DNA from: CAIWHR01 sp963734575
GTDB lineage: Bacteria; Pseudomonadota; Gammaproteobacteria; Burkholderiales; Casimicrobiaceae
Direction of reading: 5' to 3'
DNA length: 64,000 bases
Assembly: GCA_963734575.1 (NCBI GenBank)
Contig: CAVTHT010000012.1
Span: 1 to 64,000 of the forward strand
The position numbers were made by a program, and so were the translations under genes. A model generated the notes under the pieces. That model was given only the letters and a program-made list of their open reading frames with translations, made no database searches and was not told the origin of the DNA. Each line of letters begins with the position of its first letter. Position 1 is the stretch's first letter. Below, piece by piece: positions 1 to 8,690 of the stretch.

Positions 1-478
1 CGCTCTCGCGCATGCCCACAAGTACTACCGTGTCCGCGCCCGTGGTGGCGACACCACCTGCCGTGGCGAGCATGTCCGAGAGGCGCATGTTGACGGTCTC
101 GAGCGGGTAGCGGCCAGGGCGATTCACCTGCCCCAGCACCGCCACCTGGCTGCTGCGGATCTGTGTCGGCAGAATGGTGACTTGCGGCTTTTGCACGTAG
201 CGGCCTTCGCGCAGCATGTCAGCGATCTTCTTCTCGCCTTGCGAGAGGCTGAGGCCGCCGACCGGCACGCTGCCGATCAGCGGGAAACTCAACGTACCCA
301 CTTCGGAAACCCGGGTTTCGGTAGTGAGATCGGGGTTCTGAAATACCGTGATGCGCACGATGTCCCCGGCGCCAAGCACGTATTCGGCATTGGTCCCGTT
401 TTGTGCCTGCGTCACGCTCAATGTGAGCAGCACGATGGTGCAGGCAAACAGGGTTCTCAGAATTTGGTTTTTCAACAC
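1..478 (-). CDS. epsE: EpsE-type polysaccharide export outer-membrane protein (partial, C-terminus beyond window)
   Basis: The N-terminal 159 residues of a Wza-like polysaccharide export protein. A signal peptide (about residues 1-26, ending SVTQAQ) is followed by the export-domain start AEYVLGAGDIVRITVFQNPD and then the SLBB-type stretch SQVAVLGQVNRPGRYPLE. The family forms the outer-membrane pore for exopolysaccharide. The start is GTG at 478, with TTG at 475 as alternative; a GAGAAG ribosome-binding site sits a few bases upstream. It follows epsD by 63 bases on the same strand and is the last eps gene visible. The frame is open to the window edge. Confidence 0.88.
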   Translation of the reverse strand, partial: MLKNQILRTLFACTIVLLTLSVTQAQNGTNAEYVLGAGDIVRITVFQNPDLTTETRVSEVGTLSFPLIGSVPVGGLSLSQGEKKIADMLREGRYVQKPQVTILPTQIRSSQVAVLGQVNRPGRYPLETVNMRLSDMLATAGGVATTGADTVVLVGMRES

Positions 479-541
479 AGTCTTCTCGTTAGAGCGGGGC
501 CGTTTCGGATGCACCCCATGGCGCAAGTCGGCTGAACATCG

Positions 542-1618
542 TCATTTCAGCCCGGCCGCGCCTTTGTTCAGCATCATGTCGTCCAGGCGCTTCGTCTCCT
601 GCGGGTTCGCCGAAAGCTCCTTGCCGTCAGTTCCATCGCCGATATTCCGAGCAGCGTGGGCATTGGCAAACTCTCCTTCGTACTCGATCGTGCTGTCGCT
701 TCTCAGGCGCTTCAGTTCCGCCTGCGCGACCTGTGTCTGGCGCTGGGTCGTGATGATCTGCTCCACCAACGGGGTCGCCGCCTTCAGGTCGAGCGGTTGT
801 GCTCGTGCATCGACGATGCGAACGACTACCGACCCACCACTCGCGGTAAGCGTCGTTATGTCACCAGGCTTCATATTCGCCAGTCGCGGTATCACGTCGA
901 GTGGCAATTGCTCCGCCGGTTTGATTGCGACACTGCTTTGGTACGGAATTCCGCGGTCGCGCAGCCATGCCGCGACCTCATCCAAGCCTTTTGCCGCTGC
1001 CACGCGCTGCTGAAGGGCGCTGACTGCATCCGGGTCCGGCTGTACACCGAGCTCTTCGATCGTATAGATCTTGCGTCTGCTGAACAGATCAGGATTCTTG
1101 ACATAAAAATCAACGATCTCGGCAGTCTCCGGCTTGGCTACCTTGGACATGATCTCGTCCAGATATGCCCGCGAGTAAATCTGGCGCTTCGCTGACTCGA
1201 CCGCCTGCAACACAGCCACGGTGCGGTCAAGCTTCCTGTCCTTCGCCTGCTCCACCAGGAGCTCCTGATCGATGATGCGCTCCAGCACCTCGGAGGCGGC
1301 GCGCCTGGCCTGCTCTGGGGCCAGTTGGCCGACGTTCTGCATAACCTGATTCACTTGATCAACTGAGATTTCGTAATCGTTCACCCTGGCGGCAACCTGC
1401 GTGGCACCGTCGCCGGCATGTTTGTCGCCACAGCCGGTGACCATACCCGCGCCAAAGCACAGCAGCACCAGAACGTGACCACAGTGAGTCGCTGGAGTCC
1501 TATGCGATCGATCAACCGTCAGCCCGTGTGAAACGGCATCCAGCTTTGTTGCCAGCTGAGCCGTACCCGACAGTGACGCTGCTCGAACGGGTGTGTGACA
1601 TGACATCGCTTCTGGCAT
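542..1618 (-). CDS. epsD: EpsD-family lipoprotein, peptidyl-prolyl cis-trans isomerase-like
   Basis: 358 codons. An N-terminal hydrophobic stretch ends in the lipobox MVTGC near residue 62, so this is probably an outer-membrane or periplasmic lipoprotein. The body has the SurA/PrsA-like chaperone pattern: ARVNDYEISVDQVNQVMQN, then IIDQELLVEQAKDRKLDR, then a parvulin-like region around residues 180-270 (FSRRKIYTIEELGV, LANMKPGDIT). EpsD proteins accompany EpsE, EpsL and EpsB in methanolan-type exopolysaccharide operons and are thought to assist export-protein folding. The ATG directly abuts the EpsL stop codon, implying translational coupling. The 60-residue leader before the lipobox is long; an internal start may be used. 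Confidence 0.85.
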   Translation of the reverse strand: MPEAMSCHTPVRAASLSGTAQLATKLDAVSHGLTVDRSHRTPATHCGHVLVLLCFGAGMVTGCGDKHAGDGATQVAARVNDYEISVDQVNQVMQNVGQLAPEQARRAASEVLERIIDQELLVEQAKDRKLDRTVAVLQAVESAKRQIYSRAYLDEIMSKVAKPETAEIVDFYVKNPDLFSRRKIYTIEELGVQPDPDAVSALQQRVAAAKGLDEVAAWLRDRGIPYQSSVAIKPAEQLPLDVIPRLANMKPGDITTLTASGGSVVVRIVDARAQPLDLKAATPLVEQIITTQRQTQVAQAELKRLRSDSTIEYEGEFANAHAARNIGDGTDGKELSANPQETKRLDDMMLNKGAAGLK

Positions 1619-2857
1619 TCAGAACCGGAGTTGCACGTTAACCGCCGCGGTGTCCGCGCGGTAGTTCGGGTGGCCAGGATTGTCGCCGGTTCGCACCTCG
1701 TGGGCGAGCGTGATCGTGGCGCGCAGGCTCCGCGTAGGAGCCCATTCGGCACCTGCGCTGTAATACTGGGTGAAGTCGACGCCGCCGGGAATGATGATCG
1801 TGGCGATCCCCGGATCGCCTCGAAAATCCCGCTTGCGGATCTCGGCCGTTGCGTGCGCCTTGATCTTCTCCGAGAACGCCCAGGTAGGCGTCAGAGACGC
1901 CGCACTTGTAACCACATAGTTGGCGTTGAGGTCCTCCTGGGCGCCGATTTCCCGGCGCAGCAGGAAATCGAAGTTCAGCTTGCCGGTGGCCGCCCACGCA
2001 TACGCCACGCGTCCCGTCGGGCCGCTGAAGTCCCGCGAGGCGAGCGCGATACCGCTGTATCGCCGCGCCGTCATCCCGATTCGCCCCGTCAGGCGACTAT
2101 GGCCCGCGAAAGCCCAGTCGGCGCCGAGCTCAACGTCGTCCTGGCGGAAGCCAGAGCCTGGCGTGCCGGGAAGCTCCGCGCCTTGCGTGGGATAGCGTCC
2201 GTCCGTGTTGCGGGCACGCATCTCCACCCGGTTGCCTGTCGCCGGTGCGTATGCCAGCCGGATGTCCGCGACCGTAGCATCGTAGTTGCTGAACGGATCG
2301 CTCCTGCCGCTGTACCGGTTACGGACTTCGGCGATCCCTGCTCCGGCCGACCAATCGGGATGCCATTGGTAGTCGGCGCTCGCGGCGAGCCCGTTCATAA
2401 CGGTTCACCGTCTGGGTGAATCCACCCTGGCTGGCGAAGTTCGTTGGCGTATCCGTGCGCTGCAGATTCATGACGCCATGCCAACGATTGCCAACGGTCC
2501 AGTCCCAGGTGGCAAGACCCGCGATTCCGGTGAAGTCGAGCGTTCGATACGTCAGGTATGCGTAGCGCGTGAGCGTGACGTCTGCGCGCAGGCGCTGCCG
2601 GCTGTAGACTTTGTCGAACTGGATGCCACCGTATGTGGAAGAGATGAAATCGCTACGTGACGTGCTGTCGACGCCGGTCAGTGCCGGTGGTGGGTCAACT
2701 CCCGACGGGAGGCGAAAGAGATTGCTGTCGTAAGTCACGCCTGCCCGATGACATAGTGGATGGCATCCGCTTCGTCTGCGTGGGACGACGGAGCGAACAT
2801 CATCGCGATGACTGCAAAGGACAACGTTGCGGCATGGCGCGCGTACCTGCCAGTCAT
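1619..2857 (-). pseudogene. epsL: EpsL-type exopolysaccharide outer-membrane beta-barrel protein, two frameshifts
   Basis: The protein is readable across three frames. A signal peptide (MTGRYARHAATLSFAVIAMM, ending SSHADEA) starts at 2857. Near 2735 the frame shifts into GVTYDSNLFRLPSG, the usual N-terminus of a mature EpsL/outer-membrane barrel. Near 2397 it shifts again into MNGLAASADYQWHPDWSAG and runs to the terminal aromatic residue (VNVQLRF), typical of beta-barrels inserted by the BAM machinery. Alternating aromatic strands such as LDFTGIAGLATWDWTVGN support a barrel. EpsL proteins are linked to EpsB/D/E clusters and PEP-CTERM/exosortase genomes. Whether the two indels are real or sequencing errors cannot be told here. 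Confidence 0.78.
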
Positions 2858-2963
2858 GCCCGTCGCAGCGACGACGCGCCATTGCTGGCGACGTCGACTA
2901 TCGAATGTGGGCGCACGAGGTCGTCATGGCGTTTCATGCTGAGCGGGTTGGGCTCGTTGCCAC

Positions 2964-4367
2964 TCAGTAGACGGGTGAGGGTGGCCGCAGCACGATGAAC
3001 ACCGTCTTCGCCATGATCCAAAGATCGAGGCCCAGGGACCAGCGCCGCAGGTAGTCGAGGTCGCACTCGATTCGCTGCCGCATCTTGTCGACGTTGTCGG
3101 TTTCACCGCGCAAGCCGCTGACCTGCGCCCAGCCGGTGATACCTGGCTTCACCTTGTGCCGGACCATGTAGCCCTTGATGACCTTTCGGTACTGCTCGTT
3201 GTGCGCGACCGCATGCGGCCGCGGGCCCACGATACTCATTCGGCCCTGGAGGACGTTGATGAACTGAGGCAGCTCGTCCAGCGAGGTCCGGCGGATGAAG
3301 GCTCCGAAGGGGGTCACCCGGCAGTCGTCTTTCTCCGCCTGCCTGACGTCTGCCGGGTCGTCGGACACGTGCATGGAGCGAAACTTATAGACGATGATCT
3401 CGCGCCCATCCTGGCCATAGCGTCGTTGCCTGAAAAAGATCGGGCCGGGCGACGAACGCTTCACCCCAATGGCAACGGCCAGCATCAGCGGCGAAACGAG
3501 CGTCAGGATCAGCAGCGATAGCACGATATCCGAGAGCCGCTTGGTCGCGCCATTGAAGCCGGTGAAGGGCGTCGCGCACACGGTAACGACGGGCATGCCG
3601 CCAATCTCGTCCATCCGGCCCTGGATCAAATCAGTCACGAAAATATCGGGCACGAAATAGATCGATGCGGTTGTGTCTTTCAGGGTGTCCAGCAAGGCGA
3701 GGATCCGCGGCTGCGAGGCCATCGGCAGCGCAAGGTACAGGTGGTCGGTGCGGTTGACGTTTAGGAAAGCGGCCAGTTGTTTCAAATCGCCGAGCAATGG
3801 CAGATTCCCCAGCGACTCGGCGAGACGGCTGCGGGAACGATCGTCAAAGAACCCGACGAAGCGGGTGCCATGATAGGGATTCTCTAGGAACTGGCGTGCG
3901 AGCTTGATCCCGATTTCATTGACGCCGGCCACGACCGCGGTCTTCTGCTTCCCTTCCACCGCCATGTACCGTGGCAGGATCGAGCGCACCGCTTGGTGCG
4001 TGAGCACCTTCATGAGCGGCGTGCTCACCAGCCACGTCCACAGGACCGCGTCGGGGAAGAGGCGAGTGTAGCCAGTCACCTGTCCGAACACGAAGAGGAT
4101 GCTGGCGACGATAAGCCAATTGATCAGCACCATGCGTATCACACGCCGCGGGCGATCAAGCAGACCGATATCCCCGGGGAATGTCATCGAGAAGGCGATG
4201 AGCCCGAGGATCATGTAGGACCCGTCGATCCTGTCACCCCAGAGCCAGGCTGAGCCGAACAGGCACAGCAGCACGACCGCGGGATCCTTGTAGACCTCGA
4301 TGACGCGGACGAGTGACAGCCCACCTTTCAGGATGTCGTGACGGTAATCAACAGATCTTAAAATCAT
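2964..4367 (-). CDS. epsB: Undecaprenyl-phosphate glucose phosphotransferase (EpsB/WcaJ type)
   Basis: 467 residues, full length for the family. It transfers a sugar-1-phosphate from a nucleotide sugar to undecaprenyl phosphate, the first step of exopolysaccharide repeat-unit assembly at the inner membrane. The N-terminal third holds four to five hydrophobic helices (e.g. ILGLIAFSMTFPGDIGLLD), then a Rossmann-like CoA-binding region (KTAVVAGVNEIGIKLARQFL), one more membrane segment (DIVLSLLILTLVSPLMLAVA) and the bacterial sugar-transferase domain: KRSSPGPIFFRQRRYGQDGR, YKFRSM, RRTSLDELPQFINVL and MSIVGPRPHAVAHNEQYRK. The start is taken as ATG 4367 (MILRSVDYRHD); the open frame upstream runs through the PEP-CTERM gene and is not coding. 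Confidence 0.9.
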   Translation of the reverse strand: MILRSVDYRHDILKGGLSLVRVIEVYKDPAVVLLCLFGSAWLWGDRIDGSYMILGLIAFSMTFPGDIGLLDRPRRVIRMVLINWLIVASILFVFGQVTGYTRLFPDAVLWTWLVSTPLMKVLTHQAVRSILPRYMAVEGKQKTAVVAGVNEIGIKLARQFLENPYHGTRFVGFFDDRSRSRLAESLGNLPLLGDLKQLAAFLNVNRTDHLYLALPMASQPRILALLDTLKDTTASIYFVPDIFVTDLIQGRMDEIGGMPVVTVCATPFTGFNGATKRLSDIVLSLLILTLVSPLMLAVAIGVKRSSPGPIFFRQRRYGQDGREIIVYKFRSMHVSDDPADVRQAEKDDCRVTPFGAFIRRTSLDELPQFINVLQGRMSIVGPRPHAVAHNEQYRKVIKGYMVRHKVKPGITGWAQVSGLRGETDNVDKMRQRIECDLDYLRRWSLGLDLWIMAKTVFIVLRPPSPVY

Positions 4368-4370
4368 CGA

Positions 4371-4403
4371 GCAAGAAACCCGCCGTTTTGCACCAGACGG
4401 GTT
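4371..4403 (-). terminator. Rho-independent terminator-like hairpin after the PEP-CTERM gene
   Basis: Reading the minus strand, AACCCG (4403-4398) and CGGGTT (4382-4377) form a stem, followed by TTTCTTGC. It lies 20 bases past the PEP-CTERM stop and just ahead of the epsB start. It may terminate or attenuate transcription between this gene and the eps genes. Confidence 0.45.
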
Positions 4404-4423
4404 CCGGGTACTAGCACCGGGGG

Positions 4424-4912
4424 TCAGGATTTGAGGCGTCGTCGCGCGACGGTGACGATAACGCCCAGGCCTGCGAGCAGCATTACGTACGACTCCGGCT
4501 CCGGCACGGGACTGTTGTTCAGGGCGACGGTGTGGCGCGCACGAATCCCGCCGTCGGCAATGCCGAATACGACAACCCAGTAATCGCCGGGCGACAGCAA
4601 CGCTGAACGCATCAGTAGGCTCCCGCCCGACGAGAGGCGAAGGAGCTTCCGACTGGTCCGGACGCGTTGTACAGCCCCGCCGTGAAGTCGGTGATGCGCT
4701 GCACTCGAAACCGGGCATTGGCGACGGTCCATGTCTGCACGCTACCCGTCGCATTGGAGAGCGGAGGGAATCGAAAGACTCCACGTGTCCGAAAAGCTGC
4801 CCGGATTCACGCGTCCGTTCCCTGACCAACCGTTGGGCGATGAATCTGTGGTGAGCGTGTAGCCGGCCGCGGAGGCAGCGGACGCAACACCAAGCGCTAC
4901 CAGTCCGATCAT
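4424..4912 (-). pseudogene. PEP-CTERM sorting-domain protein, frameshifted
   Basis: A small secreted protein readable over three frames. The N-terminal signal MIGLVALGVASAASAAG begins at ATG 4912 and is followed by YTLTTDSSPNGWSGNGRVNP. The frame shifts near 4772 into LSNATGSVQTWTVANARFRV and near 4638 into SSGGSLLMRSALLSPGDYWV. The C-terminus is a classic PEP-CTERM tripartite tail: VPEPESYVMLLAGLGV, hydrophobic segment, then RRRLKS. Such tails are recognised by exosortase EpsH, which is often encoded with eps genes but is not inside this window. A GTG at about 4927 (MNLAHL...) could be the true start if one base is missing there. It leads the eps gene set. Confidence 0.75.
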
Positions 4913-5002
4913 TAATGAGCAAGGTTCACACCCCCCCTGCGGGTGCAGCAAGTGAGAACAACACGCGCTTGAACCGGACTAACGACTCCGGCTTCTTACC
5001 CC

Positions 5003-5022
5003 CTAAGCAAGAAACCAGCCTG
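5003..5022 (-). promoter_or_regulatory. Candidate sigma-54 promoter upstream of PEP-CTERM/eps genes
   Basis: On the minus strand AGGCTGGTTTCTTGCTTA carries GG (5020-5019) and GC (5008-5007) separated by 10 bases, the -24/-12 spacing of sigma-54 promoters, with TTGCTT matching the -12 consensus. The -24 half is only partial (AGGCTG against TGGCAC). It is about 85 bases before the PEP-CTERM start. PEP-CTERM genes are known to be controlled by PrsK/PrsR and sigma-54 in many genomes. Confidence 0.4.
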
Positions 5023-5591
5023 TGAAAATTTCAGCCTGCAATCATACGATTGACCTTCAGTAGCCAAATTCCACAACGACAGTTGTAAAGATTCCCAATA
5101 AGCGGGCGGCTATAAAACTCCATTTTCAGGCTTGTGTCTAGAGCCGCGGGAATGTATAACTATCGGTAAGAGTTGCAGTTTTCTCCCGGAGGGAACCGCA
5201 CGGAGTGAAGCGCGCATGAATTAACGTCGCGTACGCGTTCGCGATCACTCAAATGAAGCATTACGTGGCAAATGACTTCCGCACTGCGCCCCGAATTCAA
5301 ATCGCGGCCGCGAGCCCAAACGCGAGGCGCGAGCATAAAATTGTCCGCCCCGCGCCACGTGCGCGCATTGAGCTTGATCAGGGATTCCGGAGATTTCCGG
5401 GAGATTCTTGAGATGCCCGGCCCACCGGCCGCGAGGCGCGTTCTGCCGGCGAACGACCGGAGAGATAGAGATCCCGCGCTTGAGCCGGAGCGCAGTGGAC
5501 GCTCCGGTCCCCGCGGGCAATCGCTGGCTATGTGGAAGTGCGCGGGTGTTCCGGGAGGGTGGATACCGGTCTCATGCGCAATCAGCTCTGA
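5023..5591. other. Intergenic stretch without a supported gene
   Basis: About 570 bases between the eps promoter region and doxX. The first 200 bases are AT-richer than their surroundings (e.g. around 5040-5165) and would suit regulatory sites for the eps genes. The rest has short open frames on both strands, but none has a recognisable protein, a credible ribosome-binding site or convincing codon bias. No repeat, tRNA or terminator was seen. Confidence 0.5.
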
Positions 5592-6002
5592 TCACGCGAC
5601 CGCGCGATTTCCATCCACGCTGTAACGCCCGGCGCCGAACGCCATGAGCAAGAGCATCCCGCCGAAGATCGACGCGTTCTTCATGAAGTTGATCTGCTGC
5701 ATCATGACCTGGTCCGCGGGCGCCGACCAGAAGTTGTGGAACAGGAAGCTCGTGGGGATCAGCCAGAGCGCGATGAGCAGCGCCGCGATCCGCGTTTTCA
5801 GGCCCACGACGATCGCGAGACCCAGCACGAGCTCCACGAAGATCGTGCCCGCGGTGAGCACCTCCGGCATCGGCAGTCCCTGGCTGGCGATGTAGCCTGC
5901 CGTGCCGGAGAAGCCGCTGATCTTGCCCCAGCCCGACCACACGAACAGCGCGGCCAGCGCGATGCGCCCTATGAGCGCGAGAGTGTCCTGCGATTTTTCC
6001 AT
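5592..6002 (-). CDS. DoxX family membrane protein
   Basis: 136 residues with four predicted membrane helices: LIGRIALAALFVWSGWGKIS, then around residues 46-66 (TAGTIFVELVLGLAIVVGLK), 68-88 (ALLIALWLIPTSFLFHNFW) and 112-130 (GMLLLMAFGAGR). The G-W-x-K-I start and the FHNFW segment are typical of the DoxX/YphA group, whose members are small inner-membrane proteins often tied to redox or quinone stress. It starts 17 bases after the pirin stop on the same strand, so the two are probably co-transcribed and controlled by the divergent LysR regulator. Precise biochemical role unknown. Confidence 0.88.
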   Translation of the reverse strand: MEKSQDTLALIGRIALAALFVWSGWGKISGFSGTAGYIASQGLPMPEVLTAGTIFVELVLGLAIVVGLKTRIAALLIALWLIPTSFLFHNFWSAPADQVMMQQINFMKNASIFGGMLLLMAFGAGRYSVDGNRAVA

Positions 6003-6019
6003 GATGCTCTCCTGAAAGG

Positions 6020-6718
6020 TTAAGGTAAGTCGAACAGAAGCACTTCGGCGGCTTCCGCACGATCGATGCGGATCGCGCGCTCGCCGGTGATCTTTGCCGC
6101 ATCGCCCGCGGCGAGGCGCACGCCGTTGACGTGTGCCGTGCCGGCCGCCACGTGGACGTAGGCGCGGCGACCTTCGGCGACCTCATGCGAGACCGCATCG
6201 TCGCCGTCGAGCACCGTGGCGTACACGCGCGCATCCTGGTGGATGCGCACGGCCCCGCCGTCGCCTTCCGGGGCTGCGATGAGACGCAGCGTGCCCCGCT
6301 TCTCCTCCTGGCCGACGTGCTGCTGCTCGTAGCCGGGAGGAATGCCGCGCTCGGCGGGCTCGATCCAGATCTGCAGGAAGTGGGTGCCGTCGGTACGCGA
6401 CGGGTTGTACTCGCTGTGCTGCACGCCGCGGCCCGCGCTCATGCGCTGCACGTCGCCGGGGGCGATCACCGAGCCGTTGCCCATGCTGTCGCGGTGCTCC
6501 AGCTGCCCCTCCAGCACGTAGCTGATGATCTCCATGTCGCGATGGCCGTGGGTGCCGAAGCCCATGCCCGGCTGCACGCGGTCCTCGTTGATGACCCGCA
6601 GCGGGCCGAAGCCCATGTGCTCGGGGTCGTAGTAGTCGGCAAAGGAAAAACTGTGCCGCGAATCGAGCCAGCCGTGCCGCGCATGGCCGCGATCTTCAGA
6701 TCTCCTCAACTCGATCAT
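6020..6718 (-). CDS. Pirin family protein (YhaK/quercetinase-like bicupin)
   Basis: 232 residues from ATG 6718 (MIELRRSEDRGHARHGWLDS). The N-terminal cupin contains the pirin signature SFADYYDPEHMGFGPLRVIN, the metal-ligand region THGHRDMEIISYVLEGQLEH and SAGRGVQHSEYN. Pirins bind iron or another metal; some have quercetin 2,3-dioxygenase activity, others act as regulators. The open frame continues 38 codons upstream, but those residues do not match the family and lie in the shared promoter region with the LysR gene. DoxX follows directly. Function on a defined substrate is not established from sequence. Confidence 0.92.
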   Translation of the reverse strand: MIELRRSEDRGHARHGWLDSRHSFSFADYYDPEHMGFGPLRVINEDRVQPGMGFGTHGHRDMEIISYVLEGQLEHRDSMGNGSVIAPGDVQRMSAGRGVQHSEYNPSRTDGTHFLQIWIEPAERGIPPGYEQQHVGQEEKRGTLRLIAAPEGDGGAVRIHQDARVYATVLDGDDAVSHEVAEGRRAYVHVAAGTAHVNGVRLAAGDAAKITGERAIRIDRAEAAEVLLFDLP

Positions 6719-6843
6719 CGCCCTCTCCATTTCGTGAGCCCGCACCGACCTCAGGCGCCTTCGCTCGATGAGCCGAACTATAGGATTGGCGCGGCGCAAG
6801 AAAAAGCGAATAATTTCGGCTTGATCGTTCAAATCATTTGAAC

Positions 6844-7827
6844 ATGCGCCTGACGCTGGATGCCCTCGCCGTGCTGGACGCGATCGACCGCAAGGGCAGC
6901 TTCGCGGCCGCTGCCGCCGACCTGTATCGCGTGCCCTCCGCCATCACCTACACGGTGCGCACGCTGGAGGACGGGCTCGACGTCAGGCTGTTCGACCGGC
7001 GCGGGCGAAGAGCGTTGCTCACACCCGCGGGACGCGAGCTGCTCGAGAGTGGCCGGCGGCTGCTGCAGGCCGCCGGCGAGGCCGAATACCGCGTTCGCCA
7101 GGTGGCCACCGGTTGGGAGAGCGAGCTGCGGATCGCGATCGATTCGATCGTGCCCATCGCGGCGGTGTGGCCACTCGTCGCCGCCTTTTACGATCACTGC
7201 GGAACGCAAGGCGTGCACACGCGGCTTCGCCTGTCGACGGAAGTGCTGGGCGGCGCCTGGGATGCGCTCCTCGATCGCCGGGCGGACTTCGTGCTCGGCG
7301 CGTGGGGCGAGCCGCCGCCCGGCGGCAGCTACCGCACGCGGCCCATCGCCGAGGTGACTGCCGTGTTCGCGGTGGCGCCGTCGCACCCGCTGGCGAATGT
7401 TCCCGAGCCCATCCCGCAGGACGTCGTCCGACAGCATCGCGCCGTGGTGGCGGCCGACAGCTCGCGCCACCTGCCGCCGCGCAGCGTGGGCCTCTTCGAC
7501 GGCCAGGACACGCTGACGGTGCCGGACCTGCCGAGCAAGATCGCCGCGCAGGTGCTCGGCCTCGGGTGCGGGTTCGTGCCGGCGCATCTCGCCGCGACGG
7601 ACATCGGCGCCGGACGGCTGGTCGTGCGGCGCGTGGAGGACGCGCGTCCGCTCGGCCGGGTCTACGCCGTGTGGCGCAGCGACAAGCCGGGCAAGGCGCT
7701 GACGTGGTGGATCGAGGCGCTCGGACGATCCGCGCTCGGGCAGCATCTTGCGGCGGGCGCCGCCACCCCCGTCAGACGCAACGCGCGGAAGCCAGCCGCA
7801 TCCGACCGCAAGCCGCGCCGGGGCTGA
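6844..7827 (+). CDS. LysR family transcriptional regulator (divergent to pirin-doxX)
   Basis: 327 residues. The winged helix-turn-helix is at residues 1-60 (LDALAVLDAIDRKGSFAAAA, then SAITYTVRTLEDGLDVRLFD), followed by the effector-binding domain with ELRIAIDSIVPIAAVWPLVA. It is transcribed away from the pirin gene with 125 bases between the two starts, the usual arrangement for a LysR protein controlling its neighbour. ATG 6844 is preferred over TTG 6838. The C-terminal 25 residues are basic and low in complexity (VRRNARKPAASDRKPRRG). Confidence 0.9.
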   Translation: MRLTLDALAVLDAIDRKGSFAAAAADLYRVPSAITYTVRTLEDGLDVRLFDRRGRRALLTPAGRELLESGRRLLQAAGEAEYRVRQVATGWESELRIAIDSIVPIAAVWPLVAAFYDHCGTQGVHTRLRLSTEVLGGAWDALLDRRADFVLGAWGEPPPGGSYRTRPIAEVTAVFAVAPSHPLANVPEPIPQDVVRQHRAVVAADSSRHLPPRSVGLFDGQDTLTVPDLPSKIAAQVLGLGCGFVPAHLAATDIGAGRLVVRRVEDARPLGRVYAVWRSDKPGKALTWWIEALGRSALGQHLAAGAATPVRRNARKPAASDRKPRRG

Positions 7828-7863
7828 GGGCCCGACGCGCTGGCTGCTTGACGGGTGCAGCGC

Positions 7864-8623
7864 CTACCAGCGGTAGGTCACGCCGGCGAGCAGGATCGAC
7901 ACCGGGCCCAGCCCGTTGATGCGTCGTTCCCATCCCGCATCCAGCTTGAGCGCGGGCGTCACGTTGACCATCGCCCCGACCCGCGTGGCCGCCGCCCAGC
8001 GCCGCACGTCGCGCTCCGCGAGCGACGTACCCGTGAGCTCCAGCGAGAAGCGCGTGGCGTCGTTGAGCGACCAGACGGCCGCGGCCGAAAGAAAGCCCAA
8101 GGTTGCGTCGCGCGTCATCGTCGGCTGGTGCGCGGGTGTAGCCCGCATTCGCGTGCAAGGCCCACGCATCGAGCTCGGCCGTGGCGATCAGGAGCACGCG
8201 GTACAGGGTGCCGACGCCCCCGAGTCCGCGCGCCTCGTTGCCGGTCGGGACGATCACGTCCGCGCGCACGGCCAGACTCGCCGGCTCGAATTCGGCGAAA
8301 CGCCACTTGATGCCGATGTCGGTGTCGCCGAAGCCGCGCGACGTCCCGCTCTCGCCACCGGACACCTGCAGTCCCGCCGGTCGCAAAAGGACGTCGAACG
8401 TCTCGCTCAAACCGACGGTGACCTGCGCACCAAGCTCGGAGACGCGCACCCCGTCCCCGCTCGCCCGCTGGACCCCGAGCTCGAGCTCGACATGCCCGGC
8501 GCCCTGGGTTCCCGTGTCGTCGGTTGCCAGCGGATGCGCAGCGAATGCCGGCGACGCGCAGAGAATGCCGGTTGCAGCGAGGGCATGCACGACGCGCGGG
8601 CGCAAGAGCAGGAGCGGATTCAT
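7864..8623 (-). CDS. Outer-membrane transporter-like protein (MetA-pathway/DUF-type barrel), frame-disrupted
   Basis: The N-terminal signal peptide (MNPLLLLRPRVVHALAATGI, ending SPAFA) is followed by AAHPLATDDTGTQGAGHVEL and ETFDVLLRPAGLQV, the pattern of the 'MetA-pathway of phenol degradation' outer-membrane family. Near 8120 the frame changes by one base (HANAGYTRAPA into TMTRDATLGFLSAAAVW) and continues to a terminal GVTYRW, an aromatic barrel end. About 253 residues when joined. The local sequence GCCGACGATG is consistent with one extra base. It converges with the LysR gene, 36 bases apart. Transport substrate unknown. Confidence 0.7.
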
Positions 8624-8690
8624 TCGCGGTACCGACGGTGCTGGAACTTCGGGCCGAACGCCTGACAACGCGACGCGTCGCGGGGCAGTG

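Noticed and set aside
4365..4384. Second sigma-54 promoter (GGCGGGTTTCTTGC) before epsB
   Set aside because: Transcription would begin inside the epsB start codon, and the same bases form the 3' arm and tail of a terminator-like hairpin.
5245..5625. Small genes in the eps-doxX gap
   Set aside because: Open frames there lack ribosome-binding sites, signal peptides or recognisable sequence.
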